NCBI GenBank assembly: GCA_002687185.1
Contig: NYZO01000058.1
Location: forward strand, 1-40,438
DNA from: an archaeon
GTDB lineage: Archaea > Nanobdellota > Nanobdellia > SCGC-AAA011-G17 > GW2011-AR20
Length of the DNA stretch: 40,438 nucleotides
Reading direction: 5' to 3'
Both the position numbers and the translations under genes were made by a program. Below are positions 8,407 to 17,255 of this stretch, one piece after another. Under the pieces are notes generated by a model that saw only the letters and a program-made list of their open reading frames with translations, made no database searches and had not been told where the DNA came from. Positions within the stretch are counted from its first letter, which is position 1. Each line of letters starts with the position of its first letter.

Positions 8407-9788
8407 TGGAACGGGCTTCTATGAACCCGTATTTACGGGATTTCTGGGCAACACCTTCAAGATATAAAATACTGCACGGCGGAAGAGCATCAAGCAAAAG
8501 CTGGGATGCAGCGGCAAATGCAATACGAATGGCTCATTTTTGCAAAGTTAAATTTCTTTGTGTTCGCCAGTTTCAAAATAAAATAGCAGAGTCAGTTTAC
8601 TCGCTTCTTAAAATACAAATCGAGCGGTTTGGCTTGTCTGAGTATTTCGATATTCAGGCGTCAAAGATATTTCATAGAGTCACTGGATCTGAGTTTATTT
8701 TCTATGGCATACAAAGAAATCTTGATGAGATAAAGTCTGTAGAGAGTGTTGGAGTTCTTTGGATTGAAGAAGCTCACGCTACAGTCAGGGAGCAAATGGA
8801 AATACTAGAACCATCAATTAGGCAGCAAGGCTCTGAAATATGGATAGTTTTTAACCCAAAACTAATAAATGATTATGTTTATGAGCATTATGTAACAAAC
8901 CCGCAGCCCGATAGCGTAATAAAACAGATAAACTATGACAACAATCCGTTTTTATCTCAAACAATGCTAACGCAGATCGAGCACTTAAAAAACACTGACC
9001 CAGATGCGTATGAGCATATATACCTAGGCAAGCCCAAAGGAAATGATGATCGAGCTATAATTAAGTTGAAATGGATTAACGCGGCAATTGATGCTCATTT
9101 GATAATAAGCGACATGGACTGCGGAAAATCAAAATTAGGGTTTGATGTTGCAGACGACGGCGGTGACGCATGCGCTACTATAGCGGTTAAAGGCTCTATA
9201 GCGACGGAGTGTGACGAATGGCATGCTGGTGAAGATGAGTTGCTTAAGTCTTGCTCTAGGGCATATAACACAGCTAGACGTTTAAACGCAAAAATTAATT
9301 ACGACTCAATAGGTGTCGGCGCTACATGTGGCGCAAAGTTCCACGAGATAAATCAAGCTCGTTCTGGTGACAGTGGTTACATAGCAATAAAATTCGATAA
9401 GTTTAACGCTGGCAGCACAAGCCTAGTTGATCCAGATGGTTATTATAGCGATTACGACAAGATAACTAATAAAGATAAATTTGCAAATTTAAAGGCGCAA
9501 GCGTGGTGGCTAGTGGCTGATAGATTAAGAAACACTTATGATTACGTTGTTAATGGCAATCATAACTATACTACTGACGAGCTCATAAGCATTGATGGAA
9601 ATATGGATAACTTGGGGCGATTGGTCGCTGAGTTATCAACACCGCTAAGGGATGTTGATAACAACGGGCGAGATAAAGTAGAAAGCAAGAAAGATTTATT
9701 AAAACGCGGCGTAAATAGCCCTAATCTGGCAGACGCGTTTATCATGGCATTTGCGCCAAGTGATGAAGTTGAATTTTTTGTTGAATAA
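8406..9788 (+). CDS. terL: Terminase large subunit
   Basis: Walker A-like LHGGRASSKSWDAA, Walker B-like VGVLWIEEAH, WIVFNPK; PBSX-type terminase. Confidence 0.92.
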   Translation: MERASMNPYLRDFWATPSRYKILHGGRASSKSWDAAANAIRMAHFCKVKFLCVRQFQNKIAESVYSLLKIQIERFGLSEYFDIQASKIFHRVTGSEFIFYGIQRNLDEIKSVESVGVLWIEEAHATVREQMEILEPSIRQQGSEIWIVFNPKLINDYVYEHYVTNPQPDSVIKQINYDNNPFLSQTMLTQIEHLKNTDPDAYEHIYLGKPKGNDDRAIIKLKWINAAIDAHLIISDMDCGKSKLGFDVADDGGDACATIAVKGSIATECDEWHAGEDELLKSCSRAYNTARRLNAKINYDSIGVGATCGAKFHEINQARSGDSGYIAIKFDKFNAGSTSLVDPDGYYSDYDKITNKDKFANLKAQAWWLVADRLRNTYDYVVNGNHNYTTDELISIDGNMDNLGRLVAELSTPLRDVDNNGRDKVESKKDLLKRGVNSPNLADAFIMAFAPSDEVEFFVE

Positions 9789-9828
9789 CGTATACTAAAC
9801 AAGCTAACAGCATAGCTATAGTTTTAAG

Positions 9829-9863
9829 TCCGCGCAGCACCCAATCTGACGCGGATTTTTTTT
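9829..9863 (+). terminator. Rho-independent terminator after terL
   Basis: TCCGCG (9829-9834) / CGCGGA (9850-9855) followed by T8. Confidence 0.75.
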
Positions 9864-9933
9864 GCTTAACGCATTGCAATTTAAGTTTTGTTAGTTTAAG
9901 ATTTGTTAGTTGATTTAAATAAGAGAGGAAAAC

Positions 9934-10245
9934 ATGGCTACATTTGAAAGTAAGTTTAATATTGGGGATAAGGTTTTTTACTGTAGACGTGAGTTCACTG
10001 TTAAATCAGTTTTATTTGATTGTGACGGTGCTTACTGCAGTCTTGTTGGTGATGGTGAGTGTGTTTGCAATGTGCTTGATAGCGATTTAGAACCAGCCCC
10101 AAAAGAATTGTTTATTGCTCAAATTAGTGGCGGGTGTGAGTATACATCAGTGTTTAATAGTGTTGAAGCGTTACACTTCTGGTGTGGAGATCGCTATAAC
10201 AACGGGACATACAAAATAATGAAACTAATAGATATAGAGGAATAG
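9934..10245 (+). CDS. Hypothetical protein
   Basis: 103-aa ORF with AGAGAGGAAAAC RBS. Confidence 0.6.
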   Translation: MATFESKFNIGDKVFYCRREFTVKSVLFDCDGAYCSLVGDGECVCNVLDSDLEPAPKELFIAQISGGCEYTSVFNSVEALHFWCGDRYNNGTYKIMKLIDIEE

Positions 10246-10247
10246 AA

Positions 10248-10736
10248 ATGCATTCGGTAACAGGTAAATTAAACAAGGCAGCAAGCGAATTTGCGGCAGG
10301 CGAATACACTGGGTTCAATGTTCGCGTTGGTGAGCGATTCTACAATAGAGAATCAAAAACAAATGACTGGACTAATTACAGTGCTGCCATCTTCAGTAAT
10401 AACCAGTCACAAATCCAGTTCTTGCGCGATAATTTAATAGAAGGCGCCATCGTTGAGTTGTCAGGTGAGCAAATTAAAATTGATACATTCACTAAGGACA
10501 ACGGCGAGCAGTTGATCACGCTTGAGCTTGTTAACGCTAAGCTTGGTTACATTTCAGCTATGGCAGCTGGGGCTGTTAGCAAACCGCGGCAACAAAACCA
10601 ACAACCGCAAGCACAGCAAATGCCAGATCGACAAGGCAAGGATCGAGTTTGGACTCATGCTGAGCTACTGGCTAAAGGCGCGACACTTGAGCAGATAAAT
10701 AAAATGCCAATTTTTGAAGACGATATTCCTTTTTAG
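10248..10736 (+). CDS. ssb: Single-stranded DNA-binding protein
   Basis: OB-fold-like N-terminus, Q-rich linker, acidic C-terminal tip FEDDIPF. Confidence 0.75.
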   Translation: MHSVTGKLNKAASEFAAGEYTGFNVRVGERFYNRESKTNDWTNYSAAIFSNNQSQIQFLRDNLIEGAIVELSGEQIKIDTFTKDNGEQLITLELVNAKLGYISAMAAGAVSKPRQQNQQPQAQQMPDRQGKDRVWTHAELLAKGATLEQINKMPIFEDDIPF

Positions 10737-10744
10737 ACAAACGG

Positions 10745-10766
10745 GCCGCTTAATTGCGGCTTTTTT
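10745..10766 (+). terminator. Rho-independent terminator after ssb
   Basis: GCCGC-TTAATT-GCGGC-TTTTTT. Confidence 0.75.
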
Positions 10767-10777
10767 ATGGTGATTTT

Positions 10778-10975
10778 ATGACTATAAAACAAACTGCTGA
10801 TCTGCAAGCTATTGACGTTAAAATCAAAACAGTCGAAGACATACTTGAAGACCTATACAAACAGAGAAGGGCGATTGTAAACAACAATGATTTAAACAAA
10901 GGTCCATCTTGGCCCGATAATGACCGCATTGAAAGTATCGGGCAAAATGGCAACACGGGAGAGCATTATGATTGA
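10778..10975 (+). CDS. Hypothetical protein
   Basis: ATG at 10778 (MTIKQTADLQAIDVKIKTVEDILEDLYKQRRA...); the upstream start in the ORF track lies inside the terminator. Confidence 0.5.
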   Translation: MTIKQTADLQAIDVKIKTVEDILEDLYKQRRAIVNNNDLNKGPSWPDNDRIESIGQNGNTGEHYD

Positions 10976-11339
10976 TATTCCTGTTTTCGTTGAAAGCAAA
11001 AAAGAAGATTCAGCTAAACCGAAAAAGAAAAGAGCGCCTACCAAATTATTCAGTAGGGTTGCAGCATTTAAGCGATTTTATGAAAACAGGATTTATACTA
11101 TCACTCAGATTGCCAAATTCACAGGCACAAAAGATTGCGTTGCGTGGGCTTATTTGAACAGAGCTGGCGCTAAAAAGAAAACTATATATGAAGCTATTGA
11201 TTTTCTTGTGGAAAACGGTTTTTCGTTTGACGGTGCATTAAAAGCAACCAAGGAGACTGTTTTCACTTACACTGATTCATTAGAAAACGCGAGGAGAAGA
11301 GCGTGGGATTCAATCCAAAACAATTTAAAAAATTCGTAA
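10968..11339 (+). CDS. Hypothetical HTH-like protein
   Basis: MIDIPVFVESKKEDS...YTITQIAKFTGTKDCVAWAYLNRAG; overlaps neighbours. Confidence 0.5.
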   Translation: MIDIPVFVESKKEDSAKPKKKRAPTKLFSRVAAFKRFYENRIYTITQIAKFTGTKDCVAWAYLNRAGAKKKTIYEAIDFLVENGFSFDGALKATKETVFTYTDSLENARRRAWDSIQNNLKNS

Positions 11340-11758
11340 GTCAAACGTTGCAGCACATACCAAAAGGCTATAGCGAAAGCTCACTTGTAGCGGCGTTGAT
11401 GTGTGCGGCTCACGAGTCAAAGCTAGGCGAGTATCTTTACCAAGAAAACGGCCCAGCCCTTGGCGTGTTCCAAATAGAGCCAGCAACCCACGATACAATT
11501 TGGCAGCACGGCGACACTTGTTGCGAGAATGCGCAGCTCATGGGTATTGAGTGGAGCGAAAGCGCATTGGTTTATGATTTGCGTTATCAAGTGTTCATGT
11601 TTCGCCAGCGTTTATTTATGAAGCCTGAAGCGCTGCCTCCCGCTGATGATTTGATGGCGATTGCCATGTATCTTAAAAAACATTGGAATACAGTGCATGG
11701 CAAGGCTGAGGCGCATGATTATTATCTTGATTACTTAGAATTTTATGGTGATTTATGA
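11303..11758 (+). CDS. Putative endolysin / lysozyme-like muramidase
   Basis: ALMCAAHESKLGEYLYQENGPALGVFQIEPATHDTIW resembles a lysozyme/transglycosylase active site; followed by TM genes. Confidence 0.6.
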   Translation: MGFNPKQFKKFVSQTLQHIPKGYSESSLVAALMCAAHESKLGEYLYQENGPALGVFQIEPATHDTIWQHGDTCCENAQLMGIEWSESALVYDLRYQVFMFRQRLFMKPEALPPADDLMAIAMYLKKHWNTVHGKAEAHDYYLDYLEFYGDL

Positions 11759-11847
11759 GCGAATGGTTTTATCGTAAATGCTTAGCGGCGTGCGCTTTGT
11801 GCGTTTGGGTTTGTGTTGTTGTCTTGGTTGTCGGAGCTTTTGTATGA
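11755..11847 (+). CDS. 30-aa transmembrane peptide, lysis-associated (not in supplied ORF track)
   Basis: MSEWFYRKCLAACALCVWVCVVVLVVGAFV*; ATGA overlaps with both neighbours. Confidence 0.5.
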   Translation: MSEWFYRKCLAACALCVWVCVVVLVVGAFV

Positions 11848-12389
11848 ACATACTAAAAATAATTAAAACCATTGGCGCTGCCGCGCTGTCAACTCACCCG
11901 CTTGGTGCTGCCGTGGTTGCTGTGGCTAACGGGCTTTTGCCAGACGATAAGAAGATTGATATTGATACTCCTGGTAGTGTCGCAATGGCAAATATAAACA
12001 GCGCAGGCGAGGCCGTAAAAATAAAACTAGCTGAAATAGACTTGCAAGAAACAAAAGAGCAAGAGCTTACAAAACGCTATGAAGCAATGACGAAGGCAGA
12101 CGGGCAAGAAACTAGAGCCAAGATAGTCAAAGACGCTATGCGCTTCTTGTGCTTTCTTTCTAGCTTGTTTGTTATCTCTATTGCTTACACCTACTCAACG
12201 AACGGCGCTGAGGCTGCGTTTAGCTTAGATATGGCTGCGGTGTTCGGCGTTGTTGTCAGCCCGTTTGCTTATGTTGTCAGGGCTTATTTCGGTGACTTGA
12301 GAACCGAGACCGAAAGTCGTCACGCTGCTATCAATGGCAATGAGAAAATAGGCGCTATTGCTGGCTTGGTGAAGGCGTTTAGAAAATAA
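11844..12389 (+). CDS. Putative holin
   Basis: MNILKIIKTIGAAALSTHPLGAAVVAVANGLL...FLCFLSSLFVISIAYTY...AAVFGVVVSPFAYVVRAYFGD; phage 3TM holin-like. Confidence 0.6.
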   Translation: MNILKIIKTIGAAALSTHPLGAAVVAVANGLLPDDKKIDIDTPGSVAMANINSAGEAVKIKLAEIDLQETKEQELTKRYEAMTKADGQETRAKIVKDAMRFLCFLSSLFVISIAYTYSTNGAEAAFSLDMAAVFGVVVSPFAYVVRAYFGDLRTETESRHAAINGNEKIGAIAGLVKAFRK

Positions 12390-12491
12390 TTTAAATAAAT
12401 TGAAATAACCGCTTTACATAGGGCGGAATCTACCCTATTATTCATATCAAGCAACGGCAATAACGCAGTTGCAAAATCGAGGACTCGAAAG

Positions 12492-12890
12492 ATGAACAAA
12501 GTAAAATACACTCTTAATCAAAATGGCAGCGTGCACGGTTTTTTAGTTGAAGACACGTTTAACTCAAGAGACGAGCTTATTGAGTCGTTTGAGAAAAATA
12601 GCGCCGCATATCCAGAACTAAACTACAGCACAAGTAAAATTATTATTCTTGATAGTGCGGCTTGCGTTTCTGATTTTTGCGACGAAACAGCAGAGGTTGC
12701 AGTGGAAGTTTTAATTAACAACAAGCCTTTCACTGCTATTTTTTATGTTCAAACAACAGATGGCAGATACAGCCCGCAAGCTGGTTGCTGTATAACAACT
12801 AACGGTGAAAATAAAGAATTTAGCGACCTAGAGATTATTGTTTTTGAGTGTATTGATGTAACAGAGCTAGCAAATTCTGTTTTTGAATAA
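12492..12890 (+). CDS. Hypothetical protein
   Basis: 132-aa ORF; SD-like GAGGA within a small palindrome (TCGAGGACTCGA). Confidence 0.55.
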   Translation: MNKVKYTLNQNGSVHGFLVEDTFNSRDELIESFEKNSAAYPELNYSTSKIIILDSAACVSDFCDETAEVAVEVLINNKPFTAIFYVQTTDGRYSPQAGCCITTNGENKEFSDLEIIVFECIDVTELANSVFE

Positions 12891-12899
12891 TTTAATTAA

Positions 12900-12921
12900 G
12901 CCCGCTTAGCTGCGGGCTTTT
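12900..12921 (+). terminator. Rho-independent terminator
   Basis: GCCCGC-TTAGCT-GCGGGC-TTTT. Confidence 0.65.
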
Positions 12922-12929
12922 GGTGATTT

Positions 12930-13103
12930 ATGAAATACTTCGAACTACAAAAGCAAATCGGTTGGTCAAATCAACAAGCCGCCGATTTCTTCAGAGTTTC
13001 ACTGACTACAATAAAAGGGTGGCGCAATGGGCGGCATAAAGTACCATATGCGATTATTCTTGTTTGTGAGTCAATCGTTAACTGTAAACCTATCACTAAA
13101 TAG
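12930..13103 (+). CDS. Small HTH DNA-binding protein (not in supplied ORF track)
   Basis: MKYFELQKQIGWSNQQAADFFRVSLTTIKGWRNGRHKVPYAIILVCESIVNCKPITK*. Confidence 0.6.
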   Translation: MKYFELQKQIGWSNQQAADFFRVSLTTIKGWRNGRHKVPYAIILVCESIVNCKPITK

Positions 13104-13143
13104 CACTATCTAAAATTATCGTGTATTATTTATTCAACGGATA

Positions 13144-14358
13144 ATGCACGGTGATATTATGACTAAAAGACTCCTTGTTAACTTTGTATCTAAAGTTAAC
13201 GCTAGCGGAATTAAACGCGAAACCCGCGGCGGGATTGAATATATAATCTTGCCATCAAAAACACTGCCAGCTGATACGGTTATGAACAACGGTTTATACC
13301 CCAAGAGCGAGCGAGACAAATCATATCTTGGACTTAACGGCACTCACGCCCCACTTGGACACCCAAAAAACACAAATGAGCAACACATTAGCGCAACCGA
13401 TCCAGACGCGGTAACGAATGGCTACATTATCGGCGCTAAGAATGAAAATGTTCGACTAAATGAACAGCTTGATGTTATTGAAGTTGATAAAGCCATCCCT
13501 GTTGCTGAAGCGATGAAGTCTGACAAAGGCCGTGATTTATTAAACAGAATAAATATGCTCGAAAAAGGCAAAGGCGAGCCGATACACACAAGCACGGGCG
13601 TATTCCTTGAAGTTGAACAACTTGAAGAACCCAAAACCAACGAGCAAGGAGATCGATATACGTGGATCGCATCAAATATGAATTGGGACCACGACGCCAT
13701 TTTGCTTGATGAAATTGGCGCAAACCAGCCCCACCAAAACGTCGGTATTTTTGCAAATCACGACGGCCAAGAGATTGAGTCTATTTTTGTGAATGTTGAT
13801 ATTGCTGAAGATGAAGGCATAGGTGTAATCGACAATGACGACGCGCTACTATCTAAAATAAAAGCCTATGTCAACAAGCTATTTGCAAATAATAAAAAAG
13901 ACAATTACAATGAGATTGATATTCAAACAAATGAAGGTGTAGATCCTATGCGCGAAACCATGATCGCCGCATTATCAGCAAAGGGTATTAGCGTAAATGC
14001 TGATATTTCTGAAGCTGATTTGCTGGCTAAATACAATGAATCTTTAGCCGCAAACGCTGGCGATTCTGAAGATAATAGCAAGTTAGACGCTATTGTTAAT
14101 TCAGTTGCCGCTTTAAGTGAAAGATTTGACAAACTTGAACAAAAAGCCAATGAAGCGCAAGAGGCTGAAAAAGCCGATCTTGTTAGCAAGGTTGTAGCTC
14201 ATAAAGCGTTTGGCTTAAATGAAGATGCTGCTAAATCAATGCAAGTAGAAGCACTACAAGCAATGGTTAATAGCATTAAGCCAGATTATCAAACAAACGG
14301 CGTTGATCCAGTTGCTAACAGTGACGACGATGGCTGGAAATTAGGAGCGGAAGAATAA
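13144..14358 (+). CDS. Prohead protease (DUF2213-like) with scaffold-like C-terminus
   Basis: GGIEYIILPSKTLPADTVMNNGLYPKSE...LNGTHAPLGHPKN...HTSTGVFLE; acidic/coiled C-terminus; upstream of the capsid gene. Start could be 13159 (MTKRLLVNF). Confidence 0.65.
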   Translation: MHGDIMTKRLLVNFVSKVNASGIKRETRGGIEYIILPSKTLPADTVMNNGLYPKSERDKSYLGLNGTHAPLGHPKNTNEQHISATDPDAVTNGYIIGAKNENVRLNEQLDVIEVDKAIPVAEAMKSDKGRDLLNRINMLEKGKGEPIHTSTGVFLEVEQLEEPKTNEQGDRYTWIASNMNWDHDAILLDEIGANQPHQNVGIFANHDGQEIESIFVNVDIAEDEGIGVIDNDDALLSKIKAYVNKLFANNKKDNYNEIDIQTNEGVDPMRETMIAALSAKGISVNADISEADLLAKYNESLAANAGDSEDNSKLDAIVNSVAALSERFDKLEQKANEAQEAEKADLVSKVVAHKAFGLNEDAAKSMQVEALQAMVNSIKPDYQTNGVDPVANSDDDGWKLGAEE

Positions 14359-14825
14359 TGGCTACTACAATTACAAAGCGTTCTATTTATGTTGGCCCTG
14401 CTGAGTCAGGCGAATGCCAACCTTTGCAACTCGAAGGTATTTGCGCTGAAGCGGGTATTTTGCCAGGCATGTTGGTTCAACAAGCTGCTGCTAATGCAGG
14501 CTTAGAAATTAACGATACTGCAGCTATCACGTCATTCAATAAACCTGTTTTGATTGCTAACAGAAATGAGCTAATGTCTCGAAATGTAGACGAAGCTTGG
14601 ACTCTTAATGACAACATGCAGTCATTAAAACCTCGTTCGGGTGAGTTCTTTAATGTGATGGTTGCGTCTGGCAACAACATCACTGAGTTAGGAACAGGAT
14701 TAACATTAGACGGCGCTGGAAAGTTAACTATCGCAGATAATGACGGCACTGTTCCCGTTTTATTTCACGCTGATGAGATTGTTAACGTAACTGCTGACGC
14801 TCTTGTTAGAGTCTACAGAGCATAG
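14358..14825 (+). CDS. Head decoration-like protein
   Basis: Position between protease and capsid; small beta-rich protein. Confidence 0.5.
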   Translation: MATTITKRSIYVGPAESGECQPLQLEGICAEAGILPGMLVQQAAANAGLEINDTAAITSFNKPVLIANRNELMSRNVDEAWTLNDNMQSLKPRSGEFFNVMVASGNNITELGTGLTLDGAGKLTIADNDGTVPVLFHADEIVNVTADALVRVYRA

Positions 14826-14837
14826 GAGCTTTAAAAT

Positions 14838-15872
14838 ATGTTATTAACAAATCAAGCGATTAAAAACGCGATTTACGCTAACCAATGGAAAGAGATCCAA
14901 CGACATCGACAAGCTGCTGAAGCGGCAGAAAAAACGTTCGGTGTTAACGCTGGTTTAGTTCCTCGTGATGTTTACCAAGACATGGAGCGCGACACAGTTC
15001 AAATCATGCGCTCTGATGACGGTGATGCTTTCCTTAATGATTTAATTCCGCGCGCTCGTGGTATTAACATCGGCAAGTTAACAACACAGTACCGTCAAGG
15101 CTCTGATGCTGGCAATGTTCAGACGTCAATGTCTGGTCAAGTTGGTACGTTATTCGATCAAGTTGATTACAAATATGACGGCGCTATCGTGCCAATTCAA
15201 ACGGCAGGCTATTTCCGTCAGTGGCGCGAGCTTGAGTCTCAACGCTCTGAGGGCTTTGACGCGTTGCTTGATGACAACCGCGAAACCGTTCGTTCTATGC
15301 GTATTGCAATGGCTGACAGTTTCCTTGATGGCTTCAAGGACAAGAACGGTAACTTCTTAGTTCAAGACGGCTTAAGCTGGCAGGGTATCCGAAACGATAC
15401 AACTCGCGTTGCTCAAGTGGATCTTGGTGCTGGTGGCCTTAACTTTGATTTTACTGACCAAGCTAAAACTGGTGAAGAAATTAAAGCGGCGTTTATGCAA
15501 TTGCGCGATGTTTTATATATCGACAACAACTGTACAACTGATGCTAATTTCTATCTATCTCGTGAAATTGTGTCTAACTTTGAGCGCCGTTTCTCTGCGC
15601 AATATGATAGCACTACAATTTTGCAAGAGCTTACTGGTCTAATGGGTGTTGGTGAGCTTAAGCCAACAAACAAATTAACTGGCAATGAGTTGATGGGCTT
15701 ACCGTCTTCTGGTGAAATGGTTCGTCCATTATCTGGAATGATGATAAGCACAGTTGCCTTGCCTCGTTTGCGCTTCAATGACAACTATGAGTTCATGGTT
15801 TGGCACGCTACAGGTTGGCAAGTTAAAACTGACTATAATGGTCAAACATGCGCACTTTACGCGGCGGGGTAA
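14838..15872 (+). CDS. Major capsid protein
   Basis: 344 aa, position in head module; LVPRDVYQDMERDTVQIMRSDDGDAFLNDLIPRARGINIGKLTTQYRQ. Confidence 0.75.
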   Translation: MLLTNQAIKNAIYANQWKEIQRHRQAAEAAEKTFGVNAGLVPRDVYQDMERDTVQIMRSDDGDAFLNDLIPRARGINIGKLTTQYRQGSDAGNVQTSMSGQVGTLFDQVDYKYDGAIVPIQTAGYFRQWRELESQRSEGFDALLDDNRETVRSMRIAMADSFLDGFKDKNGNFLVQDGLSWQGIRNDTTRVAQVDLGAGGLNFDFTDQAKTGEEIKAAFMQLRDVLYIDNNCTTDANFYLSREIVSNFERRFSAQYDSTTILQELTGLMGVGELKPTNKLTGNELMGLPSSGEMVRPLSGMMISTVALPRLRFNDNYEFMVWHATGWQVKTDYNGQTCALYAAG

Positions 15873-15878
15873 TAACTA

Positions 15879-16055
15879 ATGGCTAAAAAAGAATTTTTAT
15901 GTTTAGGTGGTTACTTGTCTGTTGACGGTAAACTTGCAAAAGTCGAAGCTGGTTCTATCGTTGAAGTTGAAGAAGAAGTTGGCAACGCTAGCCGAATTCT
16001 AAAGGCTAAGACGGAAGGTAAAAAAGTCGAAGTTGCAACACCAAAGAAAAAATAA
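15879..16055 (+). CDS. Small capsid-region protein (not in supplied ORF track)
   Basis: MAKKEFLCLGGYLSVDGKLAKVEAGSIVEVEEEVGNASRILKAKTEGKKVEVATPKKK*. Confidence 0.6.
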   Translation: MAKKEFLCLGGYLSVDGKLAKVEAGSIVEVEEEVGNASRILKAKTEGKKVEVATPKKK

Positions 16056-16070
16056 CTAATCTTAGTTATA

Positions 16071-16098
16071 AAAAAGCCCGCTTAATTGCGGGCTTTTT
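16071..16098. terminator. Bidirectional Rho-independent terminator
   Basis: AAAAAGCCCGCTTAATTGCGGGCTTTTT; perfect symmetry between convergent genes. Confidence 0.85.
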
Positions 16099-16102
16099 GT
16101 TT

Positions 16103-16780
16103 TTAGAAATCCTCATCAACAGGATTGATAACAACTTCTTGCTGTGGTTGCTCAACTTCGCGCTTTTGGGCTGGCACAAATGCTTGCTTTGGTTGCTCGT
16201 TCATTTGCTGACCTGCTGCAATATCTTCTTGTTCTGTATCCGCATGAAAACCCATAAATATATGAGGCACGTTTAAATTACCAAAGAATTTAGCAGCTCG
16301 ATATTGGATCATAAGCTCGGGCATTGTTTTCCATTTGCTGCCAGATTTATTTAACCAACCTTCTTTTTGCGCCATCTCCATTGAAACTTTAGGTCCTTCA
16401 ATAATATCGCCGTACTCTTTGCAGCGAGTCCAAGCAGTGCAAGACAGGCTCATGCCTTCACCCTCCATCTTGAAGCGTAACGGGTGCTTGTATAGACCAC
16501 AGCTGTTAATCGCTGCTATCACAAACTGACTAGACCAAGACGGCTTACCGTGGATTATATGGACGTTTTGCATAACAGTTATCGGGCTGTTGTTAGTTCT
16601 GTTTGCTATTTCCATAGCTATCAATGTATTGCCAATATTGTTTTGATAATCCTTTGGCACAATTGATGAGGAGCAAAGCCCTTTTGCTACACGCTGTGCA
16701 TTTTCAAACGCAACCATATCACCAGAAAAAATACTGCCACTAGGCTCTTGCTCTTTATGTTCTACTATTTCGTTTTCCAT
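16103..16780 (-). CDS. RecT-like single-strand annealing protein (putative)
   Basis: GNTLIAMEIANRTNNSPITVMQNVHIIHGKPSWSSQFVIAAIN...QYRAAKFFGNLNVPHIFMGFHADTEQED; acidic tip VDEDF. Confidence 0.55.
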   Translation of the reverse strand: MENEIVEHKEQEPSGSIFSGDMVAFENAQRVAKGLCSSSIVPKDYQNNIGNTLIAMEIANRTNNSPITVMQNVHIIHGKPSWSSQFVIAAINSCGLYKHPLRFKMEGEGMSLSCTAWTRCKEYGDIIEGPKVSMEMAQKEGWLNKSGSKWKTMPELMIQYRAAKFFGNLNVPHIFMGFHADTEQEDIAAGQQMNEQPKQAFVPAQKREVEQPQQEVVINPVDEDF

Positions 16781-16892
16781 TTTTACACTCTCTTTTTATG
16801 TTTCGGAATTAAATTATATAACAAAACCCAAACAACATGCAAATTAATTGATTAAATAAGCAAAAAGGGCAATAATTAAACAAAAACCAGCG

Positions 16893-17255
16893 GTGTTAAT
16901 CTTGGTTAGGTTTATTAAGTTCCTGTGGATCATTCTTGTTTATACTGCAATCGCTTTTTTTCTTTCAAAAAGTGTTGTTGTGCTGTCTTTTCTTACGTTG
17001 ACTTTTGCTGGTCTATTATTCCGCGAAAAATACTCAGTTGCCGTTTGGTTTCAAATTGATGAGCTTGTTGCGGCGGTTGCTCACTTTAAGAAAAACAGAA
17101 CCGTCAGCGGCCTTTGTGGGGAGTATGCGTATCAAGAAAAGCCTGGGTTTATTTATTTAGAGCGGCTAATCAATAAAATTTTTAATGATAATGAACACTG
17201 CTATAATCGCTGGGTTAAAGAAATGAAAATATTAAATTTTATAAGGACGCTCTAA
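16893..17255 (+). CDS. Membrane-anchored phage protein of unknown function
   Basis: Two N-terminal TM segments, RTVSGLCGEYAYQ..., NEHCYNRWVKE. Confidence 0.45.
   Translation: MLILVRFIKFLWIILVYTAIAFFLSKSVVVLSFLTLTFAGLLFREKYSVAVWFQIDELVAAVAHFKKNRTVSGLCGEYAYQEKPGFIYLERLINKIFNDNEHCYNRWVKEMKILNFIRTL

Noticed and set aside
13422-14749. Minus-strand ORFs opposite the protease and decoration genes
   Set aside because: Ser/Leu-rich antisense translations of well supported plus-strand coding regions.
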